A stretch of DNA of 64,000 bases. Source: Aeromonas eucrenophila. GTDB taxonomy: Bacteria; Pseudomonadota; Gammaproteobacteria; Enterobacterales; Aeromonadaceae. Location of the stretch: NCBI RefSeq assembly GCF_000819865.1, contig NZ_CDDF01000005.1:170924-234923 (forward strand), read 5' to 3'. The notes under the pieces are model-generated. The model worked only from the letters and a program-made list of their open reading frames with translations. It had not been told where the DNA came from and searched no databases. Positions 35,466 through 45,171 of this stretch are shown one piece after another; the stretch's first letter is position 1; each line of letters begins with the position of its first letter. A program made the translations under genes and the position numbers.

Positions 35466-36059
35466 TTAGTGATCCAAGTAAGCACGATGCAGCTTTTTTT
35501 CAAGCTTCATATAGGCCTCAACCCAGGCATGCTGCGGCGTGGAGCCGGGCACCCTTGCCGAGAACACCGCGAGGTAATCTGCCTCAGTTGCTTCGCACAG
35601 CAAGGGTGTGAAGCTGAGTAAAAAATGACGGGCGAGATAGGGGTCGAGTGGCCAGATATTGAGGATGGCCCGTGCCACTGGCTGAACGGCGGCTGAACAA
35701 ATGAAATGTTGATGTCCCGCCTCCAGCCACTGTGCCATCTCGCACAGGCCCTGTTCGGGCACCAGCCCCCCATCCCCTTTCGTCACCGCAAGCTTCATAT
35801 GATTACCATTGCCAAGCAACAGGGTGCCGTCCTCCTGCAAGACTCCGTCGTGACCGCGCAGCGGCAGTGTGACGGGGCGTTCGAGATAGAGGCTGCACTT
35901 GTCTGACAGGGCTGCCAGCACTGGCGCGGCCTCGTCTTGCATGGCCGCGGGCAGCCAGAATGCCTCGGCCCGGGTTTGTTGGCCCTGAGCGAGTTGACGG
36001 AGGAGCGTATTAGGATCTGAATCCGGGTGGAGACGGGAGATGATGCCGGGAAATGCCAT
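35466..36059 (-). CDS. Hypothetical cytosolic protein
   Basis: 197 aa, not recognised. No signal peptide or membrane helices. It is mixed alpha/beta in character, with an acidic mid-region and several histidines and cysteines (HFICSAAVQP, LLCEATEADY). The frame is well conserved in codon pattern and is not overlapped by a better candidate. It lies between ompA and the XRE regulator gene, on the ompA strand, about 300 nt upstream of ompA, so it is probably a separate transcript. Confidence 0.65.
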   Translation of the reverse strand: MAFPGIISRLHPDSDPNTLLRQLAQGQQTRAEAFWLPAAMQDEAAPVLAALSDKCSLYLERPVTLPLRGHDGVLQEDGTLLLGNGNHMKLAVTKGDGGLVPEQGLCEMAQWLEAGHQHFICSAAVQPVARAILNIWPLDPYLARHFLLSFTPLLCEATEADYLAVFSARVPGSTPQHAWVEAYMKLEKKLHRAYLDH

Positions 36060-36317
36060 GCTGATTACTCTTTAAGGGATAACCGACGAATTATACGAGT
36101 TATGTCCGTGGCAACAATAAAGGTTTCTTTTCGAGACTGTTTACCTGAGGCGACTCTGCGATTACCATCCCCGATGTTTGTAAGGGTTGTCGTCGAAAGA
36201 CGCTGATTAAAGATAGAGGCTCGACCATAACGAGTCCGTTCAAAACTGATACACTTGACTACGAGTCGTCGCGAAAAATAAAGGTGGAGTCAATCCGCCG
36301 AACGGAGTATGGAACAC

Positions 36318-36584
36318 ATGAATTCAAATATCGTAACTGTTGGCAAGAAGATCCGTCAGATCCGCGAAGCGGTTGGCCTGAGCCGTCCTAAATTTGCCGA
36401 TCTGTTGGGCGTCCCCCCGACTACCCTGAAAAATTATGAGCTGGGTTATCGTGAAGTCGGAGGCGCCTTCCTGGTTGCCCTGGCTCACCACCCGGAACTG
36501 CACAAGTTCACCCTCTGGCTGCTGGCCGACAAGAAAGTCGCCGAAATCGGTCAGATCGGTCCGGACGATATTGCCAAGGCTTAA
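36318..36584 (+). CDS. XRE-family helix-turn-helix regulator
   Basis: 88 aa from the ATG at 36318, where GGAG lies 10 nt upstream; the ATG at 36309 is too close to that site. A single HTH_XRE domain: IVTVGKKIRQIREAVGLSRP, KFADLLGVPPTTLKNYELGYREVG, then a short C-terminal helix. It is a probable DNA-binding repressor. Two ACGAGTC repeats upstream (near 36228 and 36259) could be an autoregulatory site. Ends at a strong terminator; it is less GC-rich than its neighbours. Confidence 0.82.
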   Translation: MNSNIVTVGKKIRQIREAVGLSRPKFADLLGVPPTTLKNYELGYREVGGAFLVALAHHPELHKFTLWLLADKKVAEIGQIGPDDIAKA

Positions 36585-36606
36585 GTTCGTTGAGCCCAGA
36601 TAAAAG

Positions 36607-36631
36607 TGCCGCCCTCGAGGCGGCATTTTTT
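36607..36631 (+). terminator. Terminator of the XRE regulator gene
   Basis: TGCCGCC/GGCGGCA with a CTCGA loop followed by six T residues. Confidence 0.92.
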
Positions 36632-36785
36632 ATTCACCAATCTTTACCCCAGCTGAATTGAATTCAATGAAATGTGCTCTGCGCTGAGATTTCAACCTAA
36701 AGCCCTTGGCAAACTGGCGTAATCCCCACAAAATTCCGACCCTTTGATCGGGGGGCCTCCCCGGATTGTGTACAGCGAGACAAGC

Positions 36786-38147
36786 ATGAGTCACACCACT
36801 CCGAAAGTCAGAGACGGCTTTACCAGTACCTTCGGCGTCCTCGCCGCTACTCTGGGCTCGGCCGTCGGCCTTGGCAACATCTGGAAATTTCCCTATCTGA
36901 CCGGGGAGAACGGTGGCGCCGGCTTCCTGCTGGTCTATGTCATCGCCACCCTGCTGGTCGGGCTGCCGGTGATGATTTCGGAGATCATGCTGGGCCGTCA
37001 GGCCAAGTCTGACGTTGTGACCGGCCTCATCAAGCTGGCGCCCAAGCGGCAGCCCTGGTGGCTGATCGCGGTCATGGGGGTGGCGGCGGCTTTCCTCATC
37101 ATGTCCTTCTATTCCGAGGTGGCGGCCTGGGTGTTCGCCTACATCTTCAAGGCGATCAGCGGCGAGATCCTGTCGACCGATCCCGCAGTGACTGGTGCGG
37201 CCTTCAATGCCCTGATCACCAACCCGTTGCAGAGTCTGCTCTGGCAATGGCTGGTGCTGGCGCTGATGGGGGGCATTCTGCTGTTGGGGGTTGCCAAGGG
37301 GATAGAGGCGGTCACCAAGAAGCTGATGCCGGTGCTCTTCATCCTGCTGCTGGTGATAGGCCTGCGCAGCCTGACCCTGCCCGGGGCGAGCGAGGGGCTG
37401 AACTTCCTGTTCTCGCCGGATTTCTCCAAGATCACCGCCGGCGTGGTGCTGACGGCCATGGGGCTGGCGTTCTTCAAGCTCTCCATCGGCATGGGCTGCA
37501 TGATGACCTATGGCAGCTACTTCCGGGATGATCAGAACATTCCGCTGACCACCTTCCGGGTCATGTGCGCCGACCTGTTCGTCTCCATGCTGGCGGGGAT
37601 AGCCATCTTCCCGGCGGTGTTTGCCTTCGGTTTCGAGCCATCGGCCGGTCCCTCCCTGCTGTTCATCACCATACCGGCGGTGTTTGCCAGCATCCCGTTC
37701 GGCCACCTGTTCATGGTGCTGTTCTTCGTGCTCTCCGCCATCGCAGCGACCGGGGCCATGCTCTCCATCCTGGAAGTGCCGGTCTCGGTACTCTCCGAGC
37801 GCTTCCACATGAGCCGCGCCAAGGCGACCCTCATCAACCTGCTGGTGCTGGGCGCGGTCGGCTCGACCTGTGCGCTCTCCAACAGCACGCTGGCGGACGT
37901 GCAGATCGCCGGCAAGACCTTCTTCGATCTGTTCGACTTCGTCTCCTCCAACGTGCTGATGCCGCTGGGCGGCATTCTGCTGTGCCTGTTTGTCGGCTGG
38001 GTCTGGGGCTATGAGCGCATGGAATCGGCCTTGACCAATGGCGGCAAGCTGGAACTCAGGATCCTCAAGCCGCTGTTCTTCATCATCCGCTACGTGTCGC
38101 CGCTGCTGATCCTGGTGGTGATGCTCAAGGGGCTGGGGCTGTTCTGA
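36786..38147 (+). CDS. Sodium-dependent transporter, NSS (SLC6-like) family
   Basis: 453 aa from the ATG at 36786, beginning MSHTTPKVRDGFTSTFGVL; an earlier start is rejected. Family signatures are AATLGSAVGLGNIWKFPYLTGENGGAGF across helix 1 (Na+ and substrate site), then about 11 more helices and KLSIGMGCMMTYGSY. It co-transports an amino acid or amine with Na+ into the cytosol; the substrate is unknown. Monocistronic, with a terminator shared with convergent rssA. Confidence 0.92.
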   Translation: MSHTTPKVRDGFTSTFGVLAATLGSAVGLGNIWKFPYLTGENGGAGFLLVYVIATLLVGLPVMISEIMLGRQAKSDVVTGLIKLAPKRQPWWLIAVMGVAAAFLIMSFYSEVAAWVFAYIFKAISGEILSTDPAVTGAAFNALITNPLQSLLWQWLVLALMGGILLLGVAKGIEAVTKKLMPVLFILLLVIGLRSLTLPGASEGLNFLFSPDFSKITAGVVLTAMGLAFFKLSIGMGCMMTYGSYFRDDQNIPLTTFRVMCADLFVSMLAGIAIFPAVFAFGFEPSAGPSLLFITIPAVFASIPFGHLFMVLFFVLSAIAATGAMLSILEVPVSVLSERFHMSRAKATLINLLVLGAVGSTCALSNSTLADVQIAGKTFFDLFDFVSSNVLMPLGGILLCLFVGWVWGYERMESALTNGGKLELRILKPLFFIIRYVSPLLILVVMLKGLGLF

Positions 38148-38165
38148 CAGTTCGCACTCCGAATA

Positions 38166-38193
38166 AAAAAGAGCGCCTGATGGCGCTCTTTTT
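38166..38193. terminator. Bidirectional terminator between the NSS gene and rssA
   Basis: AAAAAGAGCGCC/GGCGCTCTTTTT with a TGAT loop, symmetrical, with U tracts both ways. Confidence 0.92.
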
Positions 38194-38208
38194 GTTTACA
38201 GCATGACG

Positions 38209-39078
38209 TCAGATCAGCCGGAGCCGGGACAGCTCTTCCTTGAGTTGCTCCATGTTGCGCTCGACGCACGCCTGGCCCTCGTCGATGGCGTCCGCCGCCC
38301 GGTGGAAATCCATGATGGAGAAGCTGCCAAGACGGGGGCAGAACTGGATTTCGGGGGGATCCCCGGCCATCCGGGCGCGGGTGATCCGCTCCTGCATGAT
38401 ATTGATGGAGCCGGTCATCACGCTCCACATGCCGGGGGTGCTGGGCTCGCGCTCGCCCCGGTTCAGCCACTGGCTGAGCAGGCCGCCCTGGGCCGGCTCG
38501 TCCGAGTCATCGGCCCAAGGCTGGTGCATGTCGGCGTTGAGGTTGACGGCGATCACCACCTCGGCCCCCATGGCACGGGCCAGAGAGATGGGCACCGGGT
38601 TGACCACGGCCCCGTCCACCAGCCACTGCTCGTCGATGCGGGTGGGGGTCAGGATGCCGGGCATGCCGCAGGAGGCGCGCACACACTGGCGCAGCGGCCC
38701 CTCTTGCAACCAGATCTCGCGCCCGGTGTTGAGCTCGGTGGCGACGCAGGCGAAGGGCAGCGGCAGGCTCTCGATGGGGGGATCGCCGAGGTGACTGGCG
38801 GCGATGCCAAATACCTTGTCGCCCCGAAACAGGCCGCCGGAGAGTGCGGGATCGAGCAATCCCATCACCTGCAAGCGGCTGAAGCCTCGCACCCAGGATT
38901 CCAGCTTGTCCAGTTCACCGGCCGCATAGGCCGCGCCCACGAAGCTGCCGATGGAGCAACCGGCCACCAGATCCGGTTTGACACCGAGTTGTTCCAGTGC
39001 CCGTATGATGCCTATGTGCGCCCAGCCTCGGGCAGCACCGCTGCCCAGAGCCAGTCCCAGGCGGGGTTTTCGTGCCAC
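38209..39078 (-). CDS. rssA: Patatin-like phospholipase RssA
   Basis: 289 aa. The oxyanion loop GLALGSGAARGWAHIG, nucleophile elbow GCSIGS and the DGAVVNP aspartate form the patatin Ser-Asp dyad. It matches E. coli RssA in length and in RASCGMPGILTPT, ARAMGAEVVIAVNLNADMH and RMAGDPPEIQF. Presumed cytosolic lipid acyl hydrolase; its role is unclear. It starts 33 nt after the diguanylate cyclase gene on the same strand, so it may be co-transcribed; rssB is not adjacent. Confidence 0.9.
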   Translation of the reverse strand: MARKPRLGLALGSGAARGWAHIGIIRALEQLGVKPDLVAGCSIGSFVGAAYAAGELDKLESWVRGFSRLQVMGLLDPALSGGLFRGDKVFGIAASHLGDPPIESLPLPFACVATELNTGREIWLQEGPLRQCVRASCGMPGILTPTRIDEQWLVDGAVVNPVPISLARAMGAEVVIAVNLNADMHQPWADDSDEPAQGGLLSQWLNRGEREPSTPGMWSVMTGSINIMQERITRARMAGDPPEIQFCPRLGSFSIMDFHRAADAIDEGQACVERNMEQLKEELSRLRLI

Positions 39079-39111
39079 TGTGCGTCTCCTGATGTGAATG
39101 AGGGTTCCAGC

Positions 39112-40668
39112 TTACTCCTGGTTCCCCTCCGCGTCATCTTGCCAGCCTTCGCTGCGATTGCGGCCGTTGGCCTTGGCCTTATAGAGGGCGGCATCTGCCC
39201 GGCGAATGGCCTCTTGCAACCGGATGCCCGGATGCTGGCGGCAATAACCCAGGCTGACGGTGACCCGCAGATCGGCCGCGATGTCGGACCAGGCGTGCTG
39301 CTCTATGCTCACCCGCAGCTGCTCGGCCAGCTGGTCGAGGGGGGTGGTCTTGCCGACCACCAGCAGCAGGAACTCCTCTCCTCCCCAGCGGATCAGGGTA
39401 TTGCCCCGCACCTGCAACGGCTGGCAGAGCCGCACCAGCTGGATCAGCACCTGATCACCGACCCCGTGACCGAAGGTATCGTTGACTCGCTTGAAGTGAT
39501 CGCAGTCGAACATGATGGCGCCGATGTGGTGGGAACCCGCCCTGGCATGCCGGTGTTCGAACGCATCGAAATGGTGGCGATTGAAGGCGCCGGTGAGCGC
39601 ATCGTGTTGGGACAGATAGTTCAACCGGCGATTGAGCCGGCGGGATCGCAGGCTGGAGATGATCGCCACGGCCAGACAAAACAGGGTGAGCAGGGCGGTC
39701 ACCGACTGCCAGAACAGCGCCTCCAGCAGGGAGATCAGCGGAATGCGGTGGATCAGGGTCAACGGGGTGCCGGGGATGGCATGGACCAGCTGGAAGGCGC
39801 CTTGCTGCCAGTGATATTCATCCTGCTGCTCGCCAAGGAGCAGGGGCGGTGCCGTACCGGGCTGGCTGCGCGCCAGGATCTGCTGGTGTGCATTGGCCAA
39901 AAACAGAGTGCCCGTCTGGGGGGCGGGTTTATGCAGGGCTTGCTCGAGATGGCTGAGCAAGATATCGATGCTGAGCACCCCCACCACTTTTCGGGCGTGG
40001 AAGATGGGTTGGGACAGGGTGATCATCTGGCCCTGTCCGGCGAAATCCTGATAGGGACGCGACAGGGCGGCGTGCCGGCTGTGGGGGGGCTGGGCCAGGG
40101 CATCCAGCCAGTAGGACTTCTGGTAAATAGTGGCGTCGAAACGAAACTGGCGGGAAGGCACCCAGGGATAGAGGTAGATGAAGTGATCCACCCCGGTGAA
40201 ATAGAGCCAGGCCACGTCCTTGGAGAGCAGCTGGGCGGCGGTCGAGAGCAGGGGAGAGAGGCTGAGCGCCAGGTGGATGGTGCTTTCCCGCTCGCTGCCC
40301 GGCGCCGGCAGCGGCCCCTGGCCGGTCAGGTTGCCGACCAGGCCGGGAGGCAGGTCGACGGGCACCCTGTCCAGAGCCATGCCCAGCACCGGATCGACCC
40401 GCAGGGCGCGGTAGAGCTGGTGGGTCAGGGCCGTCTGGGGGTTGCTGCGCAGCCGCTCCTCGGCCTGGCCACGCATGGCCTCGAGCAAGGTATCTATCTG
40501 CTGATACTGGGATCTCAGCTCCGCTGCCGTGCCTATGGTGTCACGCTTGTTCAACTCGGTGATCTGGCGAAAGGAGTGCTGCAGGGCGAGGAATAACAGA
40601 AAGATGCTCAGACCCAGCAGCAGCCACTGCAGACGGTACTTGGCGAAGGCATGGAACAGTCGGGGCAT
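39112..40668 (-). CDS. Diguanylate cyclase with periplasmic sensor domain
   Basis: 518 aa. One helix (about 12-30), a long periplasmic Cache-like sensor (35-295; for example YFTGVDHFIYLYPWVPSRQF and VVGVLSIDILLSHLE), a second helix (300-322) and a GGDEF domain (about 340-510) with MFDCDHFKRVNDTFGHGVGDQ and RWGGEEF. No RxxD inhibitory site is seen five residues before the loop (RGNTLIRWGGEEF). It synthesises cyclic di-GMP in response to a periplasmic ligand. Upstream of rssA on the same strand; divergent from the RND genes. Confidence 0.9.
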   Translation of the reverse strand: MPRLFHAFAKYRLQWLLLGLSIFLLFLALQHSFRQITELNKRDTIGTAAELRSQYQQIDTLLEAMRGQAEERLRSNPQTALTHQLYRALRVDPVLGMALDRVPVDLPPGLVGNLTGQGPLPAPGSERESTIHLALSLSPLLSTAAQLLSKDVAWLYFTGVDHFIYLYPWVPSRQFRFDATIYQKSYWLDALAQPPHSRHAALSRPYQDFAGQGQMITLSQPIFHARKVVGVLSIDILLSHLEQALHKPAPQTGTLFLANAHQQILARSQPGTAPPLLLGEQQDEYHWQQGAFQLVHAIPGTPLTLIHRIPLISLLEALFWQSVTALLTLFCLAVAIISSLRSRRLNRRLNYLSQHDALTGAFNRHHFDAFEHRHARAGSHHIGAIMFDCDHFKRVNDTFGHGVGDQVLIQLVRLCQPLQVRGNTLIRWGGEEFLLLVVGKTTPLDQLAEQLRVSIEQHAWSDIAADLRVTVSLGYCRQHPGIRLQEAIRRADAALYKAKANGRNRSEGWQDDAEGNQE

Positions 40669-40863
40669 AGGGTTCCGAGGTTGTTACTGATTTGCGGCTC
40701 ATCAGTGTAAGGCAGAAAACGGGCATCGTCTCAGCGGGATCTGCTTTTTGCGGCTCCCTCGTCCCCGCTGTTACGATTTGTCACATTTATACATAGTCGC
40801 GGCATAGTCAGGGGGTAACATGGTGTCATCATTGATGAAGTCTCCCTCTTTTCTCTCTATTGC

Positions 40864-41928
40864 ATGGATTGTTTGATGAAAATGCGCATATGGCTGTGGC
40901 TCCTTCCCGTTCTCCTGCTGCTGGCGGCGGGAGCCTGGACTCTCCGGCAGGCCGAACCGGCCGACAAACCCCAGCCAAAACAAGTGAATATCAGGGCCGA
41001 AACGGTCAGGCAGAGCCTGGCCGAGCCCTCGATCAAGCTGGTCAGCAAGCTGGCGGCCAATCGCTCCGTGGTGGTGAGCCCCGAGGTGACGGGCCGCATC
41101 GTCAACATCGCGGTGCGCTCCGGTCAGCAGGTCAAAGCAGGCCAGACCCTGATTGCCCTGGACGCGGGCAAGCAGCAGGCGGAGCTCGCCGAACAGAGCG
41201 CCAGCGTGCGTGACGAGAACCGCAAGCTGCGGGACATGCGCAAACTGGTGGCGCGCGGCGCCATCACCAACTCCGAGCTGGAAGGGCAGGAGGCCACGGT
41301 GGCCCAGGCCCAGGCTCGCGCCGATGCGGCCCGCTACGAGCTCTCCCTGCGCACCCTGCAGGCGCCTTTCGACGGCACCGTCAGCCTCATCGATCTCAGC
41401 GAAGGCGCCCTGGTCAACAGCGGCGACGTGCTGCTGCATCTGGACGAGCTGGCCAAGCTGCGGCTCGATCTGGCGGTGCCCGAGCGCTACCTCTCCCTGC
41501 TCAAACCCGGCATGGCGGTGACGGCGACCAGCTCGGCCTGGCCGGATCAATCCTTCTCCGGGGTGCTGGAGACGCTGGACAGCCGGATCTCCAACGAGAC
41601 CCAGAACATCAAGGCCCGGGTCATCATCCCCAATCCCAGCGGCCAGCTGCGGCCCGGCATGCTGATGAACGTGGATCTCTCCTTGCCGGCCCAGAAGATG
41701 ACCCTGATCCCCGCCCAGTCGGTGGAATACGCCGGTGAGCAGCGCTTCGTCTATCGCCTGGAGCCGGACGGCCGGGTGAAACGCATCCCGGTGGAGCTCG
41801 GCGATACCCATGGGGAAGAGGTCTGGGTACTCAAGGGGCTGAGCGTCGGCGATCGCATCGCGGTCGAGGGGCTGGTCAACCTGCGTGACGGTGCCCTGGT
41901 GCACGATCTGGCTGAGGTGAAAGGCTGA
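40864..41928 (+). CDS. RND efflux periplasmic adaptor (membrane fusion protein)
   Basis: 354 aa (342 or so if translation begins at the in-frame ATG at 40876; neither has a clear ribosome site). The N-terminal anchor IWLWLLPVLLLLAAGAW is followed by a barrel-sandwich domain (VVVSPEVTGRIVNIAVRSGQQVKAGQTL), a coiled hairpin (about 95-150) and a beta-barrel domain. HlyD/AcrA family. It bridges the RND pump to an outer-membrane channel. Its stop overlaps the pump start (TGATG). No tolC-type gene is adjacent. Confidence 0.92.
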   Translation: MDCLMKMRIWLWLLPVLLLLAAGAWTLRQAEPADKPQPKQVNIRAETVRQSLAEPSIKLVSKLAANRSVVVSPEVTGRIVNIAVRSGQQVKAGQTLIALDAGKQQAELAEQSASVRDENRKLRDMRKLVARGAITNSELEGQEATVAQAQARADAARYELSLRTLQAPFDGTVSLIDLSEGALVNSGDVLLHLDELAKLRLDLAVPERYLSLLKPGMAVTATSSAWPDQSFSGVLETLDSRISNETQNIKARVIIPNPSGQLRPGMLMNVDLSLPAQKMTLIPAQSVEYAGEQRFVYRLEPDGRVKRIPVELGDTHGEEVWVLKGLSVGDRIAVEGLVNLRDGALVHDLAEVKG

Positions 41929-44900
41929 TGTGGCTCTCCGATATGTCAGTACGCCGCCCGCTGGTGGCGGTGGTGATCAGCGCCCTGCTGACCGTGTTCG
42001 GTCTGGTGGCCTTCAGCAAGTTGACGGTGCGGGAGATGCCGGACGTGCAGACCCCGTCCGTCTCCATCACCACCACCTATGACGGGGCCGCCCCCGAGGT
42101 CATGGAGAGCCAGGTCACCAAGCCCATCGAGGATCAGCTCTCCGGCATCAGCGGCATCAAGAACATCAACTCGGTGACCCGCAAGGGGCGCTCCTCCATC
42201 ACGGTGGAGTTCAAACTCGGCTGGAACATGGTGGAGGGCACCTCGGACGTGCGCGACGCCATCTCCCGCGCCCGGCCCAAGCTGCCGGACGAGGTGGATG
42301 AGCCCATGGTCACCAAGGACAACGGCAGCGGCGATGTGGCGATCTGGCTGAACTTCAGCAGCACCCAGATGGACCGCACGGCCCTGACCGACTATGCGAA
42401 CCGGATCCTGGTCGATCCCCTGAGCCTGGTGGACGGGGTGAGCGAGGTGTCCCTGTCCGGCGATCTGACCCGGGTGATGTATGTGCGGCTGCGCCCCGCC
42501 GACATGGCGGCCCGCGGCATTACGGTATCGGACGTGCAGGAGGCCCTCAAGCGGGAGAACATCGAGCTGCCGGGGGGGGAGATCCGCAACAACAGCATGA
42601 CCATGGCGGTGCAGATCGCCCGTCTCTATCGCAGCGCCGAGGACTTCCGCTCCCTGCCGGTGACGACCGCCGCCAACGGTCAGAGCATCTATCTGGCGGA
42701 CATCGCCGATGTTGAGGTGGGGGCCAAGAACGAAGACAGCGCCTACCAGCGCAACGGCCGCGAGAGTTTGGGGATAGGCATAGTCGCCCAGTCCACCGCC
42801 AACCCGCTGGCGGTGGCCCAGGGGATCGAGCAGAAGATGGCCGAAATGCAGCGTTTTCTGCCAGAAGGTGCGAGTCTGGAAGTGGATTATGACTCCACCA
42901 TCTTTATCAAGCAGGCGATCCACGAGGTCTACGAGACCCTCGCCATCTGCGCCCTGTTGGTGGTGGCCGTGCTCTACCTGTTCCTGGGGCAGGCGCGCAC
43001 CACGCTCATCCCGGCCATCACGGTGCCGGTGTCCCTGGTGTCGGCCTTTATCGGCGCCTGGTATCTCGGCTTCTCCATCAACCTCATCACCCTGTTGGCG
43101 TTGATCCTCGCCATCGGCCTGGTGGTGGATGACGCCATCGTGGTGGTGGAGAACATCCACCACCACCTGCAGCGCGGCGAACCCCCGCTGCTGGCGGCCT
43201 GGCACGGCACCCGGGAGGTGGGCTTCGCGGTGATAGCGACCACCGCCGTGCTGGTGATGGTATTCGTACCCATCGCCTTCATGGAGGGCATGGTGGGCCG
43301 GCTCTTCACCGAGTTTGCGATCCTGCTCTCCTTGGCGGTGCTCTTCTCCGCCCTGGTGGCCCTGACCCTGACCCCGGCCATGGGCTCCTGGCTGATGCGC
43401 GCCGTCGACAAGCCCAATGCCCTGACCGCCAATCTGGACAAGGGCCTCGGCTGGGTTGAAAAGCACTACCGGCACCTGCTGGGCTGGGTGCTGCGCCGCA
43501 GCGCCTGGACGCCGCTGGTGTTGCTGCTCTGCCTCGGCGGCATCGGCGCCCTGTTTGGCAAGCTGCCGGCTAGCCTGATGCCCACCGAGGATCGGGGCGT
43601 GCTCTATGTGTTCGTGAAGGGGGCCGAGGGCACCAGCATAGAGCGCATGAAGCGCAACATGCAGCAGGTGGAGGCCGCCATCATGCCGCTGCTCGGCCAG
43701 GGGGTGGTGCAGGCCATGAGCTTCAGCACCCCGGCCTTCGGGCGCGGCGGTGATCAGACCGGGATGGCTATCATCCAGCTCACCGACTGGGCCGCCCGGG
43801 ACGAGACCGCCACCGAATTTGGCCGTAGTTTAAGCGGTCGTCTCGCCGGCATTCCGGACGTGATGATCCGCACCTTCCAGCCGGGGTTCAGGGGCGGCTC
43901 CACCGCTGCCGTGCAGTTCGTGCTGCAAGGCTCGGATTATGCCGAGATCTATCAGCAGGGGTTGGCCCTGCAACAGGCGGCGAGCCAGAGCGGCCTGATG
44001 CTGGCGCCGGATCTGGACTACGCCGAGAAGACCCCCGAGCTGCAGGTGACCATAGAGAGAGACAGGGCCAGCCAGCTCGGCATCCCCGTCTCGACTGTGG
44101 CGAGCTCCTTGCAGGCGCTGCTCGGCGGCGTCAGCCAGACTACCTATGTGGACAGGGGGGAGGAGTATGACGTCTACCTGCGCGCCAATCAGAGCGACTT
44201 CAACGGTATCTCGGATGTGAGCCGCATTTACTTGAAGGCCGCCAGCGGCGAGATGGTGAGCCTGTCGACCCTGGCCACCGTCAAGCAGGTGGCGAGCCCG
44301 CAGCGACTCAATCACTACCAGCGCCAGAAGGCCATTGCCCTCACCGCGGACGTGGCCCCCGGCCACACCCTGGGGGAGGCGCTGGACTTCCTCGACGGCT
44401 GGGCCAGTGCCCATCTGCCCGCCGGCATGACGGTGGACTACGCCGGCGACTCCAAGGACTATCGCGACAATCAGGGGGAGATGGCGCTGGTGTTCGGCCT
44501 CGCCCTGCTGGTGGTCTATCTGGTGCTGGTGGCACAGTTCGAGAGCCTGCTGACCCCGACCGTGGTGATGGTGACGGTACCGCTCGGCATCTTCGGCGGC
44601 CTGCTGGGCTTGTGGCTGACGGGGCAGGAGCTCAGCATCTACAGCCAGATCGGCATGATCATGCTGATCGGCATGGTGACCAAGAACGGCATCCTGATAG
44701 TGGAGTTCATCAACCAGCTGCGCCAGCGCGGGGAGGGGTTCGAGGAGGCAATCATCGCCGCCTCGGTGCGCCGCCTGCGCCCCATACTGATGACCTCCCT
44801 GACCGCCATCATAGGCGCCGTGCCGCTGATGATCTCCATGGGGGCCGGCTACGAGAGCCGGATGGCCGTGGGGACTGTGGTGTTCTTCGGTCTGTCCCTG

Positions 44901-45074
44901 GCGACCCTGGTGACCCTGCTGATGGTGCCCGCCATCTATCACCTGCTGGCCAGGAAGGCGGGCATGACGGGGGTTCGGGATCGGCTGGTGGAGGAGGCGC
45001 TGGTCGGCGATGTGGCAAGCGTTCCCCCGGCGTCGGAGGCAACCCCGAACACGAGGGACAAGCCGGCCGCCTGA
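41928..45074 (+). CDS. RND multidrug efflux pump, inner-membrane subunit
   Basis: 1048 aa of the AcrB/HAE-1 superfamily: twelve helices and two large periplasmic domains. It opens MWLSDMSVRRPLVAVVISALL; helix 4 carries the proton-relay aspartates in LAIGLVVDDAIVVVENI; the C-half has GMVTKNGILIVEFINQLRQRG. It is closer to the VexF/MexK-like two-gene pumps than to AcrB (short loop SKLTVREMPDVQTP rather than ARFPIAQYP). Proton-driven export of drugs or detergents with the adjacent adaptor. Overlaps the adaptor gene by one base. Confidence 0.93.
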   Translation: MWLSDMSVRRPLVAVVISALLTVFGLVAFSKLTVREMPDVQTPSVSITTTYDGAAPEVMESQVTKPIEDQLSGISGIKNINSVTRKGRSSITVEFKLGWNMVEGTSDVRDAISRARPKLPDEVDEPMVTKDNGSGDVAIWLNFSSTQMDRTALTDYANRILVDPLSLVDGVSEVSLSGDLTRVMYVRLRPADMAARGITVSDVQEALKRENIELPGGEIRNNSMTMAVQIARLYRSAEDFRSLPVTTAANGQSIYLADIADVEVGAKNEDSAYQRNGRESLGIGIVAQSTANPLAVAQGIEQKMAEMQRFLPEGASLEVDYDSTIFIKQAIHEVYETLAICALLVVAVLYLFLGQARTTLIPAITVPVSLVSAFIGAWYLGFSINLITLLALILAIGLVVDDAIVVVENIHHHLQRGEPPLLAAWHGTREVGFAVIATTAVLVMVFVPIAFMEGMVGRLFTEFAILLSLAVLFSALVALTLTPAMGSWLMRAVDKPNALTANLDKGLGWVEKHYRHLLGWVLRRSAWTPLVLLLCLGGIGALFGKLPASLMPTEDRGVLYVFVKGAEGTSIERMKRNMQQVEAAIMPLLGQGVVQAMSFSTPAFGRGGDQTGMAIIQLTDWAARDETATEFGRSLSGRLAGIPDVMIRTFQPGFRGGSTAAVQFVLQGSDYAEIYQQGLALQQAASQSGLMLAPDLDYAEKTPELQVTIERDRASQLGIPVSTVASSLQALLGGVSQTTYVDRGEEYDVYLRANQSDFNGISDVSRIYLKAASGEMVSLSTLATVKQVASPQRLNHYQRQKAIALTADVAPGHTLGEALDFLDGWASAHLPAGMTVDYAGDSKDYRDNQGEMALVFGLALLVVYLVLVAQFESLLTPTVVMVTVPLGIFGGLLGLWLTGQELSIYSQIGMIMLIGMVTKNGILIVEFINQLRQRGEGFEEAIIAASVRRLRPILMTSLTAIIGAVPLMISMGAGYESRMAVGTVVFFGLSLATLVTLLMVPAIYHLLARKAGMTGVRDRLVEEALVGDVASVPPASEATPNTRDKPAA

Positions 45075-45076
45075 TA

Positions 45077-45097
45077 CTCTCCCCCCATCTGGGAGAG
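45077..45097. repeat. CTCTCCC-type palindrome after the RND gene
   Basis: CTCTCCC/GGGAGAG over a 7-nt loop, immediately after the pump stop codon. It resembles the palindrome at 7009-7033 and may act as a weak terminator or REP-type element. Confidence 0.55.
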
Positions 45098-45171
45098 GGG
45101 ACGCAAAAGAGGATGGCTGACGATGATGCCGTGGTTACTATGTGACCAGTTCACATCTGAGGCCATCCACC

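Noticed and set aside
38203-40596. 797-codon frame antisense to rssA and the diguanylate cyclase
   Set aside because: Spans two recognised genes and their gap; no domain and no ribosome site.
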